From the NCBI GenBank assembly GCA_046728055.1, contig JBKPDU010000031.1, positions 1 through 10,559 on the forward strand: 10,559 nt of DNA, read 5' to 3'. A program made the translations under genes and the position numbers. Of this stretch, positions 1 to 5,533 are shown piece after piece. The notes under the pieces were generated by a model that worked only from the letters and a program-made list of their open reading frames with translations, ran no database searches and was not told where the DNA came from. Origin of the DNA: AC-69 sp046728055 (GTDB lineage Bacteria > Actinomycetota > UBA4738 > HRBIN12). How positions within the stretch are numbered: the first letter of the stretch is position 1; every line of letters starts with the position of its first letter.

Positions 1-1002
1 AACACGCCCACGACGATCGGGCAGCGGATGACGCTCACCTCGGCCTCCGGCAGCGGGGGCGATGTCTACGTGAACGGCGACCTCACCCTCAACAATGCCA
101 TCACGGTGGGCGGGAGCCTGATCGTTTCACCCGCAGGGGCCTCGACGGGCGCCCTGACGATGTCGAACCAGGTCAACATCCAGTCCGACGTCTGGGCGAA
201 CGGCAACGTCACCATGAGCACGGGGGCGACCGTGGGTGGGGACGTCACGTCGTCCACAGGGAACATCTCGGTCAGCAACCCCGCGAAGATCCAGGGGGAT
301 GCGACGGCCGCCGGCACCGTGGGAAGCGCCTCGCAGATTTCCGGGCTCGTCACGCCCGGCTACGCACAGGACCCGCCGCCGGGCCAGGCGCTGCCGCAGA
401 TCACGTTCAGCGCGGCCGAGCAGCAGGAGTGGACCAATTCCGGATACGTCGTCGTTCCGTTCGCCGGAATCGGCACGTTGCCCTGCACCCTCGCCAAGAC
501 GTTCATCGCCAACGTGGCCAGCGGGCTCGAGCCGGCCAATAACTACGTTGTGCGGATCATCAGCACCGGAACGCCCTGCAAGCTCACGTTCGCCAATAAC
601 ACGACGACCTCCGTCCGGGGGAACCTGGCGATCATCACCGACGGCGCCATCGAGATGCAGCAGAAGAACGTCTGGCAGGCCGCGGGCGGGGACCGGAAGC
701 TGTTCTTCATCTCGTTGTACCGGTCCGGTCTGGACTGTTCGACCGGGAATTACAACGTGACCACCTCGAACAACACGGACTTCCTGAACAGTGCCGGGAC
801 CGACCTGCTGGACGTGTTCTTCTACTCGCCGTGCACGGTCTCGCTGGCCAACCAGAACGCGTTCCGGGGCCAGGTGTTCGGGGAGACGGTGAGCATCACG
901 AACCAGGTCAACATGACCTTCGTCCCCACCGTGGTCCCCGGGGTCACGCAGATCGTGGGGTTCCGCCAGGACCCCGCGTACGTCCGAGAGGTCCGCTCGT
1001 AA
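1..1002 (+). CDS. Secreted repeat-rich pilus-associated (PilX-like) protein, 5' partial
   Basis: The frame is open from base 1, nine codons before its first ATG at 28, so the gene almost certainly begins outside the window; the TAA stop is at 1000-1002. Numbering from that ATG, residues 11-91 form short beta-strand-like repeats: 11-29 and 53-71 match at about 9 of 19 positions, on the pattern GDVxxNGxxTxxxxxTVGG, and 71-90 is a weaker third copy. This looks like a polymer-forming beta-solenoid. Residues 110-125 are Pro-rich. A C-terminal domain follows with four cysteines (C153, C184, C237, C269), possibly two disulfides, and the NQVN motif seen near the start recurs at 292-295. Such composition suits an exported surface protein. 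Its place directly upstream of pilD suggests a minor pilin or PilX-type pilus accessory protein, but the N-terminus that would show a prepilin signal is missing. The pilus role is inferred from context; the exact family is not recognised. Confidence 0.7.
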   Translation, partial: NTPTTIGQRMTLTSASGSGGDVYVNGDLTLNNAITVGGSLIVSPAGASTGALTMSNQVNIQSDVWANGNVTMSTGATVGGDVTSSTGNISVSNPAKIQGDATAAGTVGSASQISGLVTPGYAQDPPPGQALPQITFSAAEQQEWTNSGYVVVPFAGIGTLPCTLAKTFIANVASGLEPANNYVVRIISTGTPCKLTFANNTTTSVRGNLAIITDGAIEMQQKNVWQAAGGDRKLFFISLYRSGLDCSTGNYNVTTSNNTDFLNSAGTDLLDVFFYSPCTVSLANQNAFRGQVFGETVSITNQVNMTFVPTVVPGVTQIVGFRQDPAYVREVRS

Positions 1003-1042
1003 GCGTCCCAACGCCGATTCGGGCCGACCCCCATCCGGTACG

Positions 1043-1828
1043 GTGCCTGCGGCCGTGAATGCAATCCGCCTCGTCGTGGCCATCCCGTTCGGCCTGGTCC
1101 TCGGAAGCTTCAACACGGTGGCCATCCACCGCATCCCCCGGGAGGAGTCGGTGACGGCCCCTCGATCCCGGTGCCCCGTCTGCGGCACGCAGCTTCGGAA
1201 CGCCGACAACGTCCCGGTGATCTCGTGGCTCCTGCTCCGGGGCCGATGCCGAGCGTGCGGAGCTCGGATCTCGCCCATGTACCCGCTCATCGAGGTGGCG
1301 ACCGCGGCCCTGTTCGTGGCCGCCGCTCTCACCTTCGACGAGGTTTGGGTGGCGCTGATGGTGGCCCCATTCCTGGGGCTGATGGTGGCCCTGGCGGTCA
1401 TCGACATCCGGCACCGGATCATCCCCAACCGGGTGGTGTATCCGTCGTTCCTGGTGTTCGGGGCGTACATCGCGGTGGTTGGGGTCGCGGGGGGCGGACT
1501 CGATGCCATCAGTGGGGTCATCGGCATGCTCGCCTACGGGGGAGGTCTCCTCCTCGTGGCGATCGTTTCACCGAGCGGGATGGGGATGGGCGATGTGAAG
1601 CTCGCCGCCCTCATCGGCCTGGTGTTGGGGTCCATTGGTTTGCGGTACGTAGCCGTAGCGGCTGGGATGGGGATCTTGCTCGGGGGGGTGGCAGCCATCG
1701 TGGCCCTCGTCGCCGGCGCCAGCCGGAAGAAGGCCATCCCGTTCGGCCCGTTCCTCGCCGCCGGGGCGGTGGCGGCGGCCCTGGTAGCCCCCCAGATCTC
1801 CTCGATTTACCTCGACCGCATCGCCTGA
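1043..1828 (+). CDS. pilD: Prepilin peptidase / N-methyltransferase (PilD, GxGD aspartyl protease)
   Basis: This membrane enzyme cleaves the leader of type IV prepilins and N-methylates the new N-terminus. The 261-aa product has the expected order. A hydrophobic N-terminal segment (about 8-27) comes first, then a cytoplasmic loop with two CxxC pairs (C44/C47 and C69/C72), as in zinc-binding bifunctional PilD. Next comes the first catalytic aspartate, D121, in VIDIRHRIIPN, and then the GxGD motif at 181-184 (GMGD, catalytic D184) followed by VKLAALIG. Several further hydrophobic segments run to the C-terminus. Length and motifs are typical and no key residue is missing. The start is uncertain: GTG 1043 or GTG 1055 (four residues shorter), neither with a clear ribosome-binding site. 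It lies 40 bases after the PilX-like gene and may share its transcript. A 288-base gap separates it from the pilMNO unit. Confidence 0.95.
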   Translation: MPAAVNAIRLVVAIPFGLVLGSFNTVAIHRIPREESVTAPRSRCPVCGTQLRNADNVPVISWLLLRGRCRACGARISPMYPLIEVATAALFVAAALTFDEVWVALMVAPFLGLMVALAVIDIRHRIIPNRVVYPSFLVFGAYIAVVGVAGGGLDAISGVIGMLAYGGGLLLVAIVSPSGMGMGDVKLAALIGLVLGSIGLRYVAVAAGMGILLGGVAAIVALVAGASRKKAIPFGPFLAAGAVAAALVAPQISSIYLDRIA

Positions 1829-1878
1829 TCCGACCCCATCGGCCGACCCTTCGATCGGACGACCGCGCCACTCCTTTT

Positions 1879-1894
1879 CCTGTGACACCTGTGA
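1879..1894 (+). repeat. Direct repeat CCTGTGA x2, 9-bp period
   Basis: CCTGTGA occurs at 1879-1885 and again at 1888-1894, with starts 9 bp apart. It lies at the edge of the AT-rich island upstream of the HTH genes. Short head-to-tail repeats are the kind of site bound by BldC-type HTH proteins, so this is a candidate operator. Two 7-mers can arise by chance, so confidence is modest. Confidence 0.4.
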
Positions 1895-1896
1895 TG

Positions 1897-1906
1897 TTTG
1901 ATCAAA
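1897..1906. promoter_or_regulatory. 10-bp perfect palindrome TTTGATCAAA
   Basis: TTTGATCAAA is a perfect inverted repeat inside the AT-rich island, close upstream of a second palindrome. It could be an operator half-site pair or part of a promoter: TTGATC at 1898-1903 with TATATG at 1920-1925, 16-bp spacer, is a weak alternative promoter. Function is not established. Confidence 0.4.
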
Positions 1907-1914
1907 AGCGCTAA

Positions 1915-1928
1915 TTACATATATGTAA
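1915..1928. promoter_or_regulatory. 14-bp perfect palindrome TTACATATATGTAA
   Basis: TTACATATATGTAA is fully self-complementary and very unusual in such G+C-rich DNA. It lies about 40 bp upstream of the -35-like box at 1966, a common place for a dimeric activator or repressor site. It is too AT-rich and lacks a U-run, so it is not a terminator. The factor that binds it is unknown. Confidence 0.5.
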
Positions 1929-1965
1929 GCTTAACTATCGTGCCGAAAGACGACTGGCGTGATTA

Positions 1966-1994
1966 TTGACCAGGGTTGTGACGGATGTTAGCTT
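1966..1994 (+). promoter_or_regulatory. Candidate sigma-A-type promoter for the HTH-pilMNO unit
   Basis: TTGACC (1966-1971, 5 of 6 to TTGACA) is separated by 17 bp from TAGCTT (1989-1994), which fits the relaxed actinobacterial -10 form TANNNT. Transcription would start near 2001 and leave a leader of about 115 bases before the ATG at 2117. It is the best promoter match in the gap, but found by eye only. Confidence 0.5.
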
Positions 1995-2064
1995 CCGGGG
2001 CCCTGAGAGAGGATGTGGCAGGAGTGAAGAAGGGAAGCTGGTGTTAAACATGGGGGAGATGTTA

Positions 2065-2091
2065 CGAAAGTGACGATTGGGGCGAAAGTGA
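2065..2091 (+). repeat. Direct repeat CGAAAGTGA x2, 18-bp period
   Basis: CGAAAGTGA is found at 2065-2073 and 2083-2091, starts 18 bp apart (twice the 9-bp period of the upstream CCTGTGA repeat). It lies inside the presumed leader, 25 bp before the first HTH start codon. It could be a head-to-tail operator placed for autorepression, or an RNA element. Either reading is inference. Confidence 0.4.
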
Positions 2092-2116
2092 TTGTGGTGC
2101 CGGTGGGAACTCGGCG

Positions 2117-2326
2117 ATGAGCAAGCGACGGCCTTTCGTGGGGGACCGTCTCCTCACCGTGAGCGAGGTGGCGGCGACGATGCGCGTCTCGAACATGACG
2201 GTCTACCGGCTGATCAAGAGCGGCCAGCTCCCGGCGATCCGCGTGGGCAAGAACTTCCGGATCCGGGAGTCGGACGTGGACAAGTACCTGTCGGAGCGCT
2301 CGGTCAAAGCGGAGGGCGACGAATGA
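2117..2326 (+). CDS. Small BldC/excisionase-type HTH DNA-binding protein, copy 1
   Basis: This 69-aa protein is almost entirely one winged helix-turn-helix of the excisionase/BldC (HTH_17, MerR-like) type. LLTVSEVAATMRVS (about 12-25) forms the first helices, NMTVYRLIKSG (26-36) the recognition helix, and LPAIRVGKNFRIRESDVDKYL (about 38-58, wing and last helix) completes the domain. Such proteins are DNA-binding regulators in actinobacteria and directionality factors in phages; no recombinase is nearby, so a regulator is favoured. ATG 2117 is the only start after an in-frame stop at 2045-2047, with a modest ribosome site (GGGA, 2105-2108). A short inverted repeat, GCCG/CGGC, at 2099-2102 and 2112-2115 could mask that site. 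The gene ends in an ATGA overlap with copy 2. Its target is not known; control of its own pilus operon is the simplest inference. Confidence 0.88.
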   Translation: MSKRRPFVGDRLLTVSEVAATMRVSNMTVYRLIKSGQLPAIRVGKNFRIRESDVDKYLSERSVKAEGDE

Positions 2327-2550
2327 TCCGAGGACGCCCCATCCAGGGCAGTTGGCGGGAGGGAGACGAAGACCAGCTCCTCACCGTCGGCGAGGTCTGT
2401 GACGCCATGCGGGTCTCGAACATGACGGTGTACCGGCTCATCAAGTCCGGCGAGCTGCCGGCGATCCGATTGGGCAAGGCCTACCGGGTGCTCGAGTCCG
2501 AGGTCGAGCGGTACCTCTCGGGCTTGCTGGTGATGGTGGAGGCCGAGTAG
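2323..2550 (+). CDS. Small BldC/excisionase-type HTH DNA-binding protein, copy 2
   Basis: A 75-aa tandem paralogue of the preceding gene. Over the 54-residue core (from the DQLLTV motif) about 37 positions are identical. The 15 residues of the HTH, MRVSNMTVYRLIKSG (29-43 here), are exactly conserved, so both proteins should read the same or very similar DNA. The N-terminus (1-17) is longer and different, and the C-terminal tail is hydrophobic (LLVMV) rather than charged, which could change oligomerisation. The start ATG 2323 overlaps the previous stop (ATGA) and has a strong site, GGAGG at 2311-2315, 7 bases away. The TAG stop abuts the pilM ATG directly, so the pair is translationally coupled to the pilus genes. 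A local gene duplication is the obvious origin; function as pilus-operon regulator is inferred. Confidence 0.88.
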   Translation: MIRGRPIQGSWREGDEDQLLTVGEVCDAMRVSNMTVYRLIKSGELPAIRLGKAYRVLESEVERYLSGLLVMVEAE

Positions 2551-3594
2551 ATGGCGAAGACGCTCATCGGACTCGACATCGGCTCGACCGCGGTGCGGGC
2601 GGCCGAGGTGAGCACGGGGGACCCTCCCGTGCTGGCCAGGGCGGCCCAGGTCCCGCTGCCCTCCGGCGCGGTCGAGAACGGGGAGATCCGTCAGCCTCAG
2701 GTCGTTGGCGAGGGCCTGAAGGAGCTGTGGGGGCGCAGCAAGATCCGCGGCCGGCAGGTTCGTATCGGGGTGGGGAACCAGCGGGTGGTGGTTCGGGAGA
2801 TCGCCCTCCCATGGCTCCCGGACAAGGAGCTGCGAGCTTCACTGGGGTTCCAGGTCCAGGAATTCATCCCCATCTCCGTTGACGAGGCCGTGCTGGACTT
2901 CGACCCGCTCGGCGAGTTCGAGCTCGAGGGCCGCCGGATGCTCCGGATCCTCCTGGTCGCTGCGCAGAAGGTGATGATCGGGGAGGCCGTGGCGGCGGTG
3001 CAGGCCGCCAGGCTGGAGCCCGTGGGCATCGACCTCAACCCCTTCGCCCTGGTGAGGGCGGTGGGCAGCGTCGACGGTCTGAACATCGAGACCCCCGGCG
3101 ACGAGGCCATCGTGGACGTGGGGGCCCACGTCACCAACATCTCCGTCCACGACCGTGGGATCGCCCGGTTCGTGCGGATCCTGCCCACCGGGGGCCGGGA
3201 CATCACGCTCGCCCTCGCTCGGGGGTTGGGCGTGGACGACGAGGTCGCCGAGCGGCTCAAGCGCGGGGAGGACGTGGAGGGGGGTCCGGCCCCCGAGGAA
3301 GTGGAGCGGGTGGCCCTGTCGCGCGCCGCGACCCTGGTCGACGAGGTCCGATCCTCGCTCGAGTTCTACACGGCTCAGGTCCCCGGGGCCAGGATCGGGC
3401 ACGTGCTGATCACGGGCGGGGGCTCGAAGCTTCGCGGCTTCCTCGAGCTCGTGCAGGACCGCATCCCGGTGAGCGTGGACCGAGGTCGAGTGTTCGAGCA
3501 CGTGAATTCCAAGCTCGACCTCCCCCCCGACGCGATGGAGGACGCTGAGCCGGTCCTCGCCGTGGCCGTCGGCCTGGCCATCCCCGGAAGGTGA
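2551..3594 (+). CDS. pilM: Type IV pilus assembly protein PilM (actin-like ATPase)
   Basis: PilM is a cytoplasmic, FtsA/actin-like ATP-binding protein that docks on the N-terminal tail of PilN at the membrane. The 347-aa product has the family's normal length and its nucleotide-site motifs: phosphate-1 IGLDIGST (6-13), phosphate-2 IVDVGAHVTN (187-196) and the adenosine loop ITGGGSK (287-293). It also has the family-typical ALPWLPDKELRASLGFQVQEFIP region (86-107, PilM pattern) and the PTGGRDIT stretch at 212-219. ATG 2551 follows the preceding stop codon with no gap, with GGAGG at 2538-2542, 8 bases upstream. The stop lies three bases before the pilN ATG. Nothing is truncated or missing. Its partner PilN, encoded next, keeps the VNLLP tail that PilM binds. 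Confidence 0.95.
   Translation: MAKTLIGLDIGSTAVRAAEVSTGDPPVLARAAQVPLPSGAVENGEIRQPQVVGEGLKELWGRSKIRGRQVRIGVGNQRVVVREIALPWLPDKELRASLGFQVQEFIPISVDEAVLDFDPLGEFELEGRRMLRILLVAAQKVMIGEAVAAVQAARLEPVGIDLNPFALVRAVGSVDGLNIETPGDEAIVDVGAHVTNISVHDRGIARFVRILPTGGRDITLALARGLGVDDEVAERLKRGEDVEGGPAPEEVERVALSRAATLVDEVRSSLEFYTAQVPGARIGHVLITGGGSKLRGFLELVQDRIPVSVDRGRVFEHVNSKLDLPPDAMEDAEPVLAVAVGLAIPGR
3586..3591 (+). promoter_or_regulatory. Ribosome-binding site GGAAGG deciding the pilN start
   Basis: GGAAGG ends 5 bases before ATG 3597. A GTG at 3591 in the same frame would overlap this site and leave it no ribosome-binding sequence, so ATG 3597 is preferred. It also gives the normal PilN start MTQVNLLP. Confidence 0.6.
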
Positions 3595-3596
3595 CG

Positions 3597-4205
3597 ATGA
3601 CGCAGGTCAACCTCCTTCCCTCCGAACTCCGCGCCCGAGAGGCGAGGCGCCGCCTCACGAGTGTCGTGGTGTTCGTCGGCGTGATCGTGCTCGGGCTGAT
3701 CGGGCTGTTCTACTTCTTCCAGGTCATGAACCTCTCCCGGGCCCGAGACGACCTCGCGGCCCAGGAGGCCGTGAACCAGCAGCTCCAGGCGCAGATCAAC
3801 GACCTCCAGCGGTTCCAGGAGCTCCAGAACCAACTCCAGACCAGGCAGCAACTGGTCGACTCCGTGTACGTCGGCGAGGTGTCCTGGTCGACCGTGCTCG
3901 TGGACATCTCCCATGTCATCCCGTCGGACGCGTACCTCACCAGCCTGACGGGCGCGATCTCCCAAGGCACGGAAGCGCCGAGTACCGGAGGTGCCCTGAT
4001 CGGCAACATCCAGTTCACCGGTGTGGTGAAGAACACCGATCCACTCGCCACGTGGTTGACCAGGCTGGACCAGGTGGACGGGTGGGAGAACGCCTGGATG
4101 ACGTCCGCAACCGAGAGCTCGCCGTTCTCGCGCATCTACACGTTCGACAGCGGGATCGACCTGTCGGTCGACGCGGCGACCAGACGAGGGAGAGGGCTCA
4201 CGTGA
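3597..4205 (+). CDS. pilN: Type IV pilus assembly protein PilN
   Basis: PilN is a bitopic inner-membrane protein of the pilus alignment complex; its short cytoplasmic tail binds PilM and its outer part pairs with PilO. The 202-aa product begins MTQVNLLPSELR, the conserved PilM-binding motif. It then has a basic stretch (RAREARRR), a membrane segment at about 20-42 (VVVFVGVIVLGLIGLFYFF region), a Gln-rich coiled coil at about 46-87, and an alpha/beta C-terminal domain to about 185. It ends in a short basic tail. A GTG six bases upstream (3591) is possible, but ATG 3597 fits the ribosome site better. The stop overlaps the pilO GTG (GTGA, 4202-4205), so the two are translationally coupled, as expected for proteins made in equal amounts. 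Confidence 0.94.
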   Translation: MTQVNLLPSELRAREARRRLTSVVVFVGVIVLGLIGLFYFFQVMNLSRARDDLAAQEAVNQQLQAQINDLQRFQELQNQLQTRQQLVDSVYVGEVSWSTVLVDISHVIPSDAYLTSLTGAISQGTEAPSTGGALIGNIQFTGVVKNTDPLATWLTRLDQVDGWENAWMTSATESSPFSRIYTFDSGIDLSVDAATRRGRGLT

Positions 4206-4882
4206 GCCGCCGAGGACCGATCATCGCGGGCGCGATCATCGCCGTCGTCGCGGTGCTGGCCGTCTTCTTCCTGATCCTTCCCAAGATGAACGAGGTGAGC
4301 GAGACGCAAGAGGACGTCGCGGCCGCAGAGGCCCAGGAGACAGCCCTCCGCGCGCAGCTCGCCAGCCTGAAGGAGGCGCAGGCGAACGCCCCGCAGGTGA
4401 AGGCCCAGATCGCGAAGCTGGCCAACCAGGTGCCGCCGACGGCCGACCTCCCCGCGCTCATCAGACTGCTGACGGCGGCGGCAGAGGGCTCGGGCGTCGA
4501 CTTCTTCACCATGGCCCCGGGGAACCCTGAGCTCGATCCCTCCGGCTCGTTCTCGACCATCCCGACCACGATCACCGTGACCGGCGGCTACTTCGCCTTG
4601 GACCAGTTCCTGTTCCGTCTGGAATCGCTCTCGCGGGCGGCCAAGGTGACCAGCATCTCGATCACTCCGGGTGGGGCCGCGCCGGCCGGCGCGACGGGGA
4701 ACACCCTCAGCATGCAGCTGGCCGTGGACTTCTTCACCACGGACACGAGCGCCGGACCCGGCTCCGCGCCCGGGCCGACCGAGGGGGGCGCGGCCACGGT
4801 GCCTTCGGCATTCACGCCACCCTCGCCGGTCTCGCCGCCCACCCCGACCGCCACGTCGACGCCGTCCACCCCGGGAGCCTAG
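4202..4882 (+). CDS. pilO: Type IV pilus assembly protein PilO with Pro/Thr-rich tail
   Basis: PilO pairs with PilN through coiled coils and a ferredoxin-like domain outside the membrane. The 226-aa product has the right order: a short basic N-terminus (MSRRG), a membrane helix at about 7-26, a coiled coil at about 31-72 (Ala/Gln/Glu-rich), then a globular domain at about 80-180 including PADLPALIRLL-type and ITVTGGYFALDQFLFRLESL-type segments. GTG 4202 overlaps the pilN stop and has AGAGGG five bases upstream; longer in-frame starts would run deep into pilN. Residues about 183-226 are a low-complexity Pro/Ser/Thr/Gly tail absent from textbook PilO. It resembles wall-spanning linkers, though its role is unknown. 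The identification rests on gene order and architecture, since PilO sequence is poorly conserved. Confidence 0.88.
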   Translation: MSRRGPIIAGAIIAVVAVLAVFFLILPKMNEVSETQEDVAAAEAQETALRAQLASLKEAQANAPQVKAQIAKLANQVPPTADLPALIRLLTAAAEGSGVDFFTMAPGNPELDPSGSFSTIPTTITVTGGYFALDQFLFRLESLSRAAKVTSISITPGGAAPAGATGNTLSMQLAVDFFTTDTSAGPGSAPGPTEGGAATVPSAFTPPSPVSPPTPTATSTPSTPGA

Positions 4883-4886
4883 GACC

Positions 4887-5492
4887 ATGGCCCTTTCCCC
4901 CCGTGACCGGCGCGCGCTAATCGCCCTCGGCGCAGCGGCCGGAATCGCGCTGCTTGCCTTCGTCTACCTCAACGTGCTGCGAGGGGGTGGGGGAGAAGAG
5001 CCGCCGCCGCCGCCGATCTCGACCGGCGGGCCGACGCCGGCGCCGACCGTCAGTCCCACCCCGACGCCCCGCGAGACGCTGCCGCCGGTGGTCCTGGCCG
5101 GGGCCCGCGACCCGTTCTCCATCCCACCGGTCTTGCAGACCGGAACGCCACCACCCGGCGGCGGCGTCGCCCCTCCTCCCACGGGAACGGTTACTGTCCC
5201 TCCTCCCACGGGAACCGGAACCGCGCCACCCCCGGGGACCGGGACGCCGACCCCCACCCCGACCACTCCGGGAGGAGGGCAGTCCACCACGATCGGGGGT
5301 CACACGGTCGTCCTCATCGACATCTTCCAGGACGGCACGAAGGTCCAGGTGGAGGTGGACGGCACCGTGTTCACCGTGTCGTTGGGTGAACGGTTCGATG
5401 GGAACTTCAGGCTCGTGTCGATCAGCGGGAACTGCGCGCGCTTCGTCTTCGGCGATGAGGGGTTCACGCTCTGCACGAGCCCGCGGAAGTAA
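4887..5492 (+). CDS. PilP-like pilus protein with membrane anchor and Pro-rich linker
   Basis: This 201-aa protein occupies the pilP position after pilO. It has a basic N-terminus and one membrane helix (about 8-30), then a linker rich in Pro, Thr and Gly (about 37-68 and 84-134) interrupted by ARDPFSIPP (73-81). The RDPF motif is a hallmark of PilP/GspC-type proteins. A compact beta-rich C-terminal domain follows (about 136-198, starting HTVVLIDIF) with two cysteines, C183 and C196, that could pair. Classical PilP is a lipoprotein; there is no lipobox here, so a transmembrane anchor replaces the lipid. It contains PPPPP (39-43) and four PPP triplets, so translation should need EF-P. ATG 4887 lies four bases after the pilO stop, with GGGAG at 4873-4877. 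PilP assignment is from position, RDPF and domain plan, not clear overall similarity. Confidence 0.72.
   Translation: MALSPRDRRALIALGAAAGIALLAFVYLNVLRGGGGEEPPPPPISTGGPTPAPTVSPTPTPRETLPPVVLAGARDPFSIPPVLQTGTPPPGGGVAPPPTGTVTVPPPTGTGTAPPPGTGTPTPTPTTPGGGQSTTIGGHTVVLIDIFQDGTKVQVEVDGTVFTVSLGERFDGNFRLVSISGNCARFVFGDEGFTLCTSPRK
5171..5215 (+). repeat. 27-bp-period tandem repeat in the PilP-like linker
   Basis: The same 18 bases (CCCTCCTCCCACGGGAAC) occur at 5171-5188 and 5198-5215, 27 bp apart. They encode successive nine-residue units with the core PPPTGT (96-101 and 105-110), and a degenerate third unit starts at 113. Exact identity at DNA level suggests a recent slippage duplication, so linker length may vary between strains. 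Confidence 0.7.
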
Positions 5493-5496
5493 GGCT

Positions 5497-5530
5497 CCGG
5501 CGGTCCGCGCACGGGGGGAGCGGTCGCCGG
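5497..5530 (+). terminator. Hairpin 1 after the pilus unit
   Basis: Bases 5497-5505 pair with 5522-5530 (nine pairs, two of them G-U) around a 16-base loop, starting four bases after the stop of the PilP-like gene. It is weaker than the next hairpin and has no U-run. It probably works together with it to end or slow transcription of the pilus unit. Confidence 0.4.
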
Positions 5531-5533
5531 TTC

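Larger units (their letters stand above)
1829..2116 (+). promoter_or_regulatory. Intergenic control region with AT-rich island ahead of the HTH-pilMNO unit
   Basis: No convincing protein gene is seen in these 288 bases. Base composition changes sharply: 1891-1940 has 16 G or C in 50, against clearly G+C-rich flanks. The island carries two perfect palindromes (1897-1906 and 1915-1928) and a CCTGTGA direct repeat (1879-1894). A promoter-like pair follows (1966-1994), then a purine-rich probable leader (about 2004-2060) and a second direct repeat (2065-2091) just before the first HTH gene. The arrangement suits a regulated promoter with a 5' untranslated leader of about 110 bases. Binding by the downstream HTH proteins is inference. 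Confidence 0.6.

Noticed and set aside
127..1527. Long open frame on the minus strand across the PilX-like and pilD genes
   Set aside because: It is an antisense shadow of two well-supported genes; in G+C-rich DNA with G/C third positions such frames stay open by chance. The translation is Arg/Gly/Pro-rich and resembles no family.
1829..1862. Terminator after pilD
   Set aside because: Only four-base stems such as CCGA/TCGG can be drawn, with long loops and no U-run; not enough to call a terminator.
1881..1894. TGTGA sequences as a CRP/FNR-type site
   Set aside because: The TGTGA copies are direct repeats; the required inverted TCACA half at the right spacing is absent.
2004..2012. CTGAGAGAG resembling the TPP riboswitch CTGAGA box
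   Set aside because: The rest of the THI-box consensus, including the GAACCTGATC-like segment and its pairing arms, is missing, and the downstream genes are not thiamine-related.
2117..2550. Excisionase-like proteins as a sign of a prophage or integrative element
   Set aside because: No integrase, attachment repeats, tRNA or phage genes are nearby, and the genes are tightly coupled to pilM. Regulator of the BldC type is more likely.
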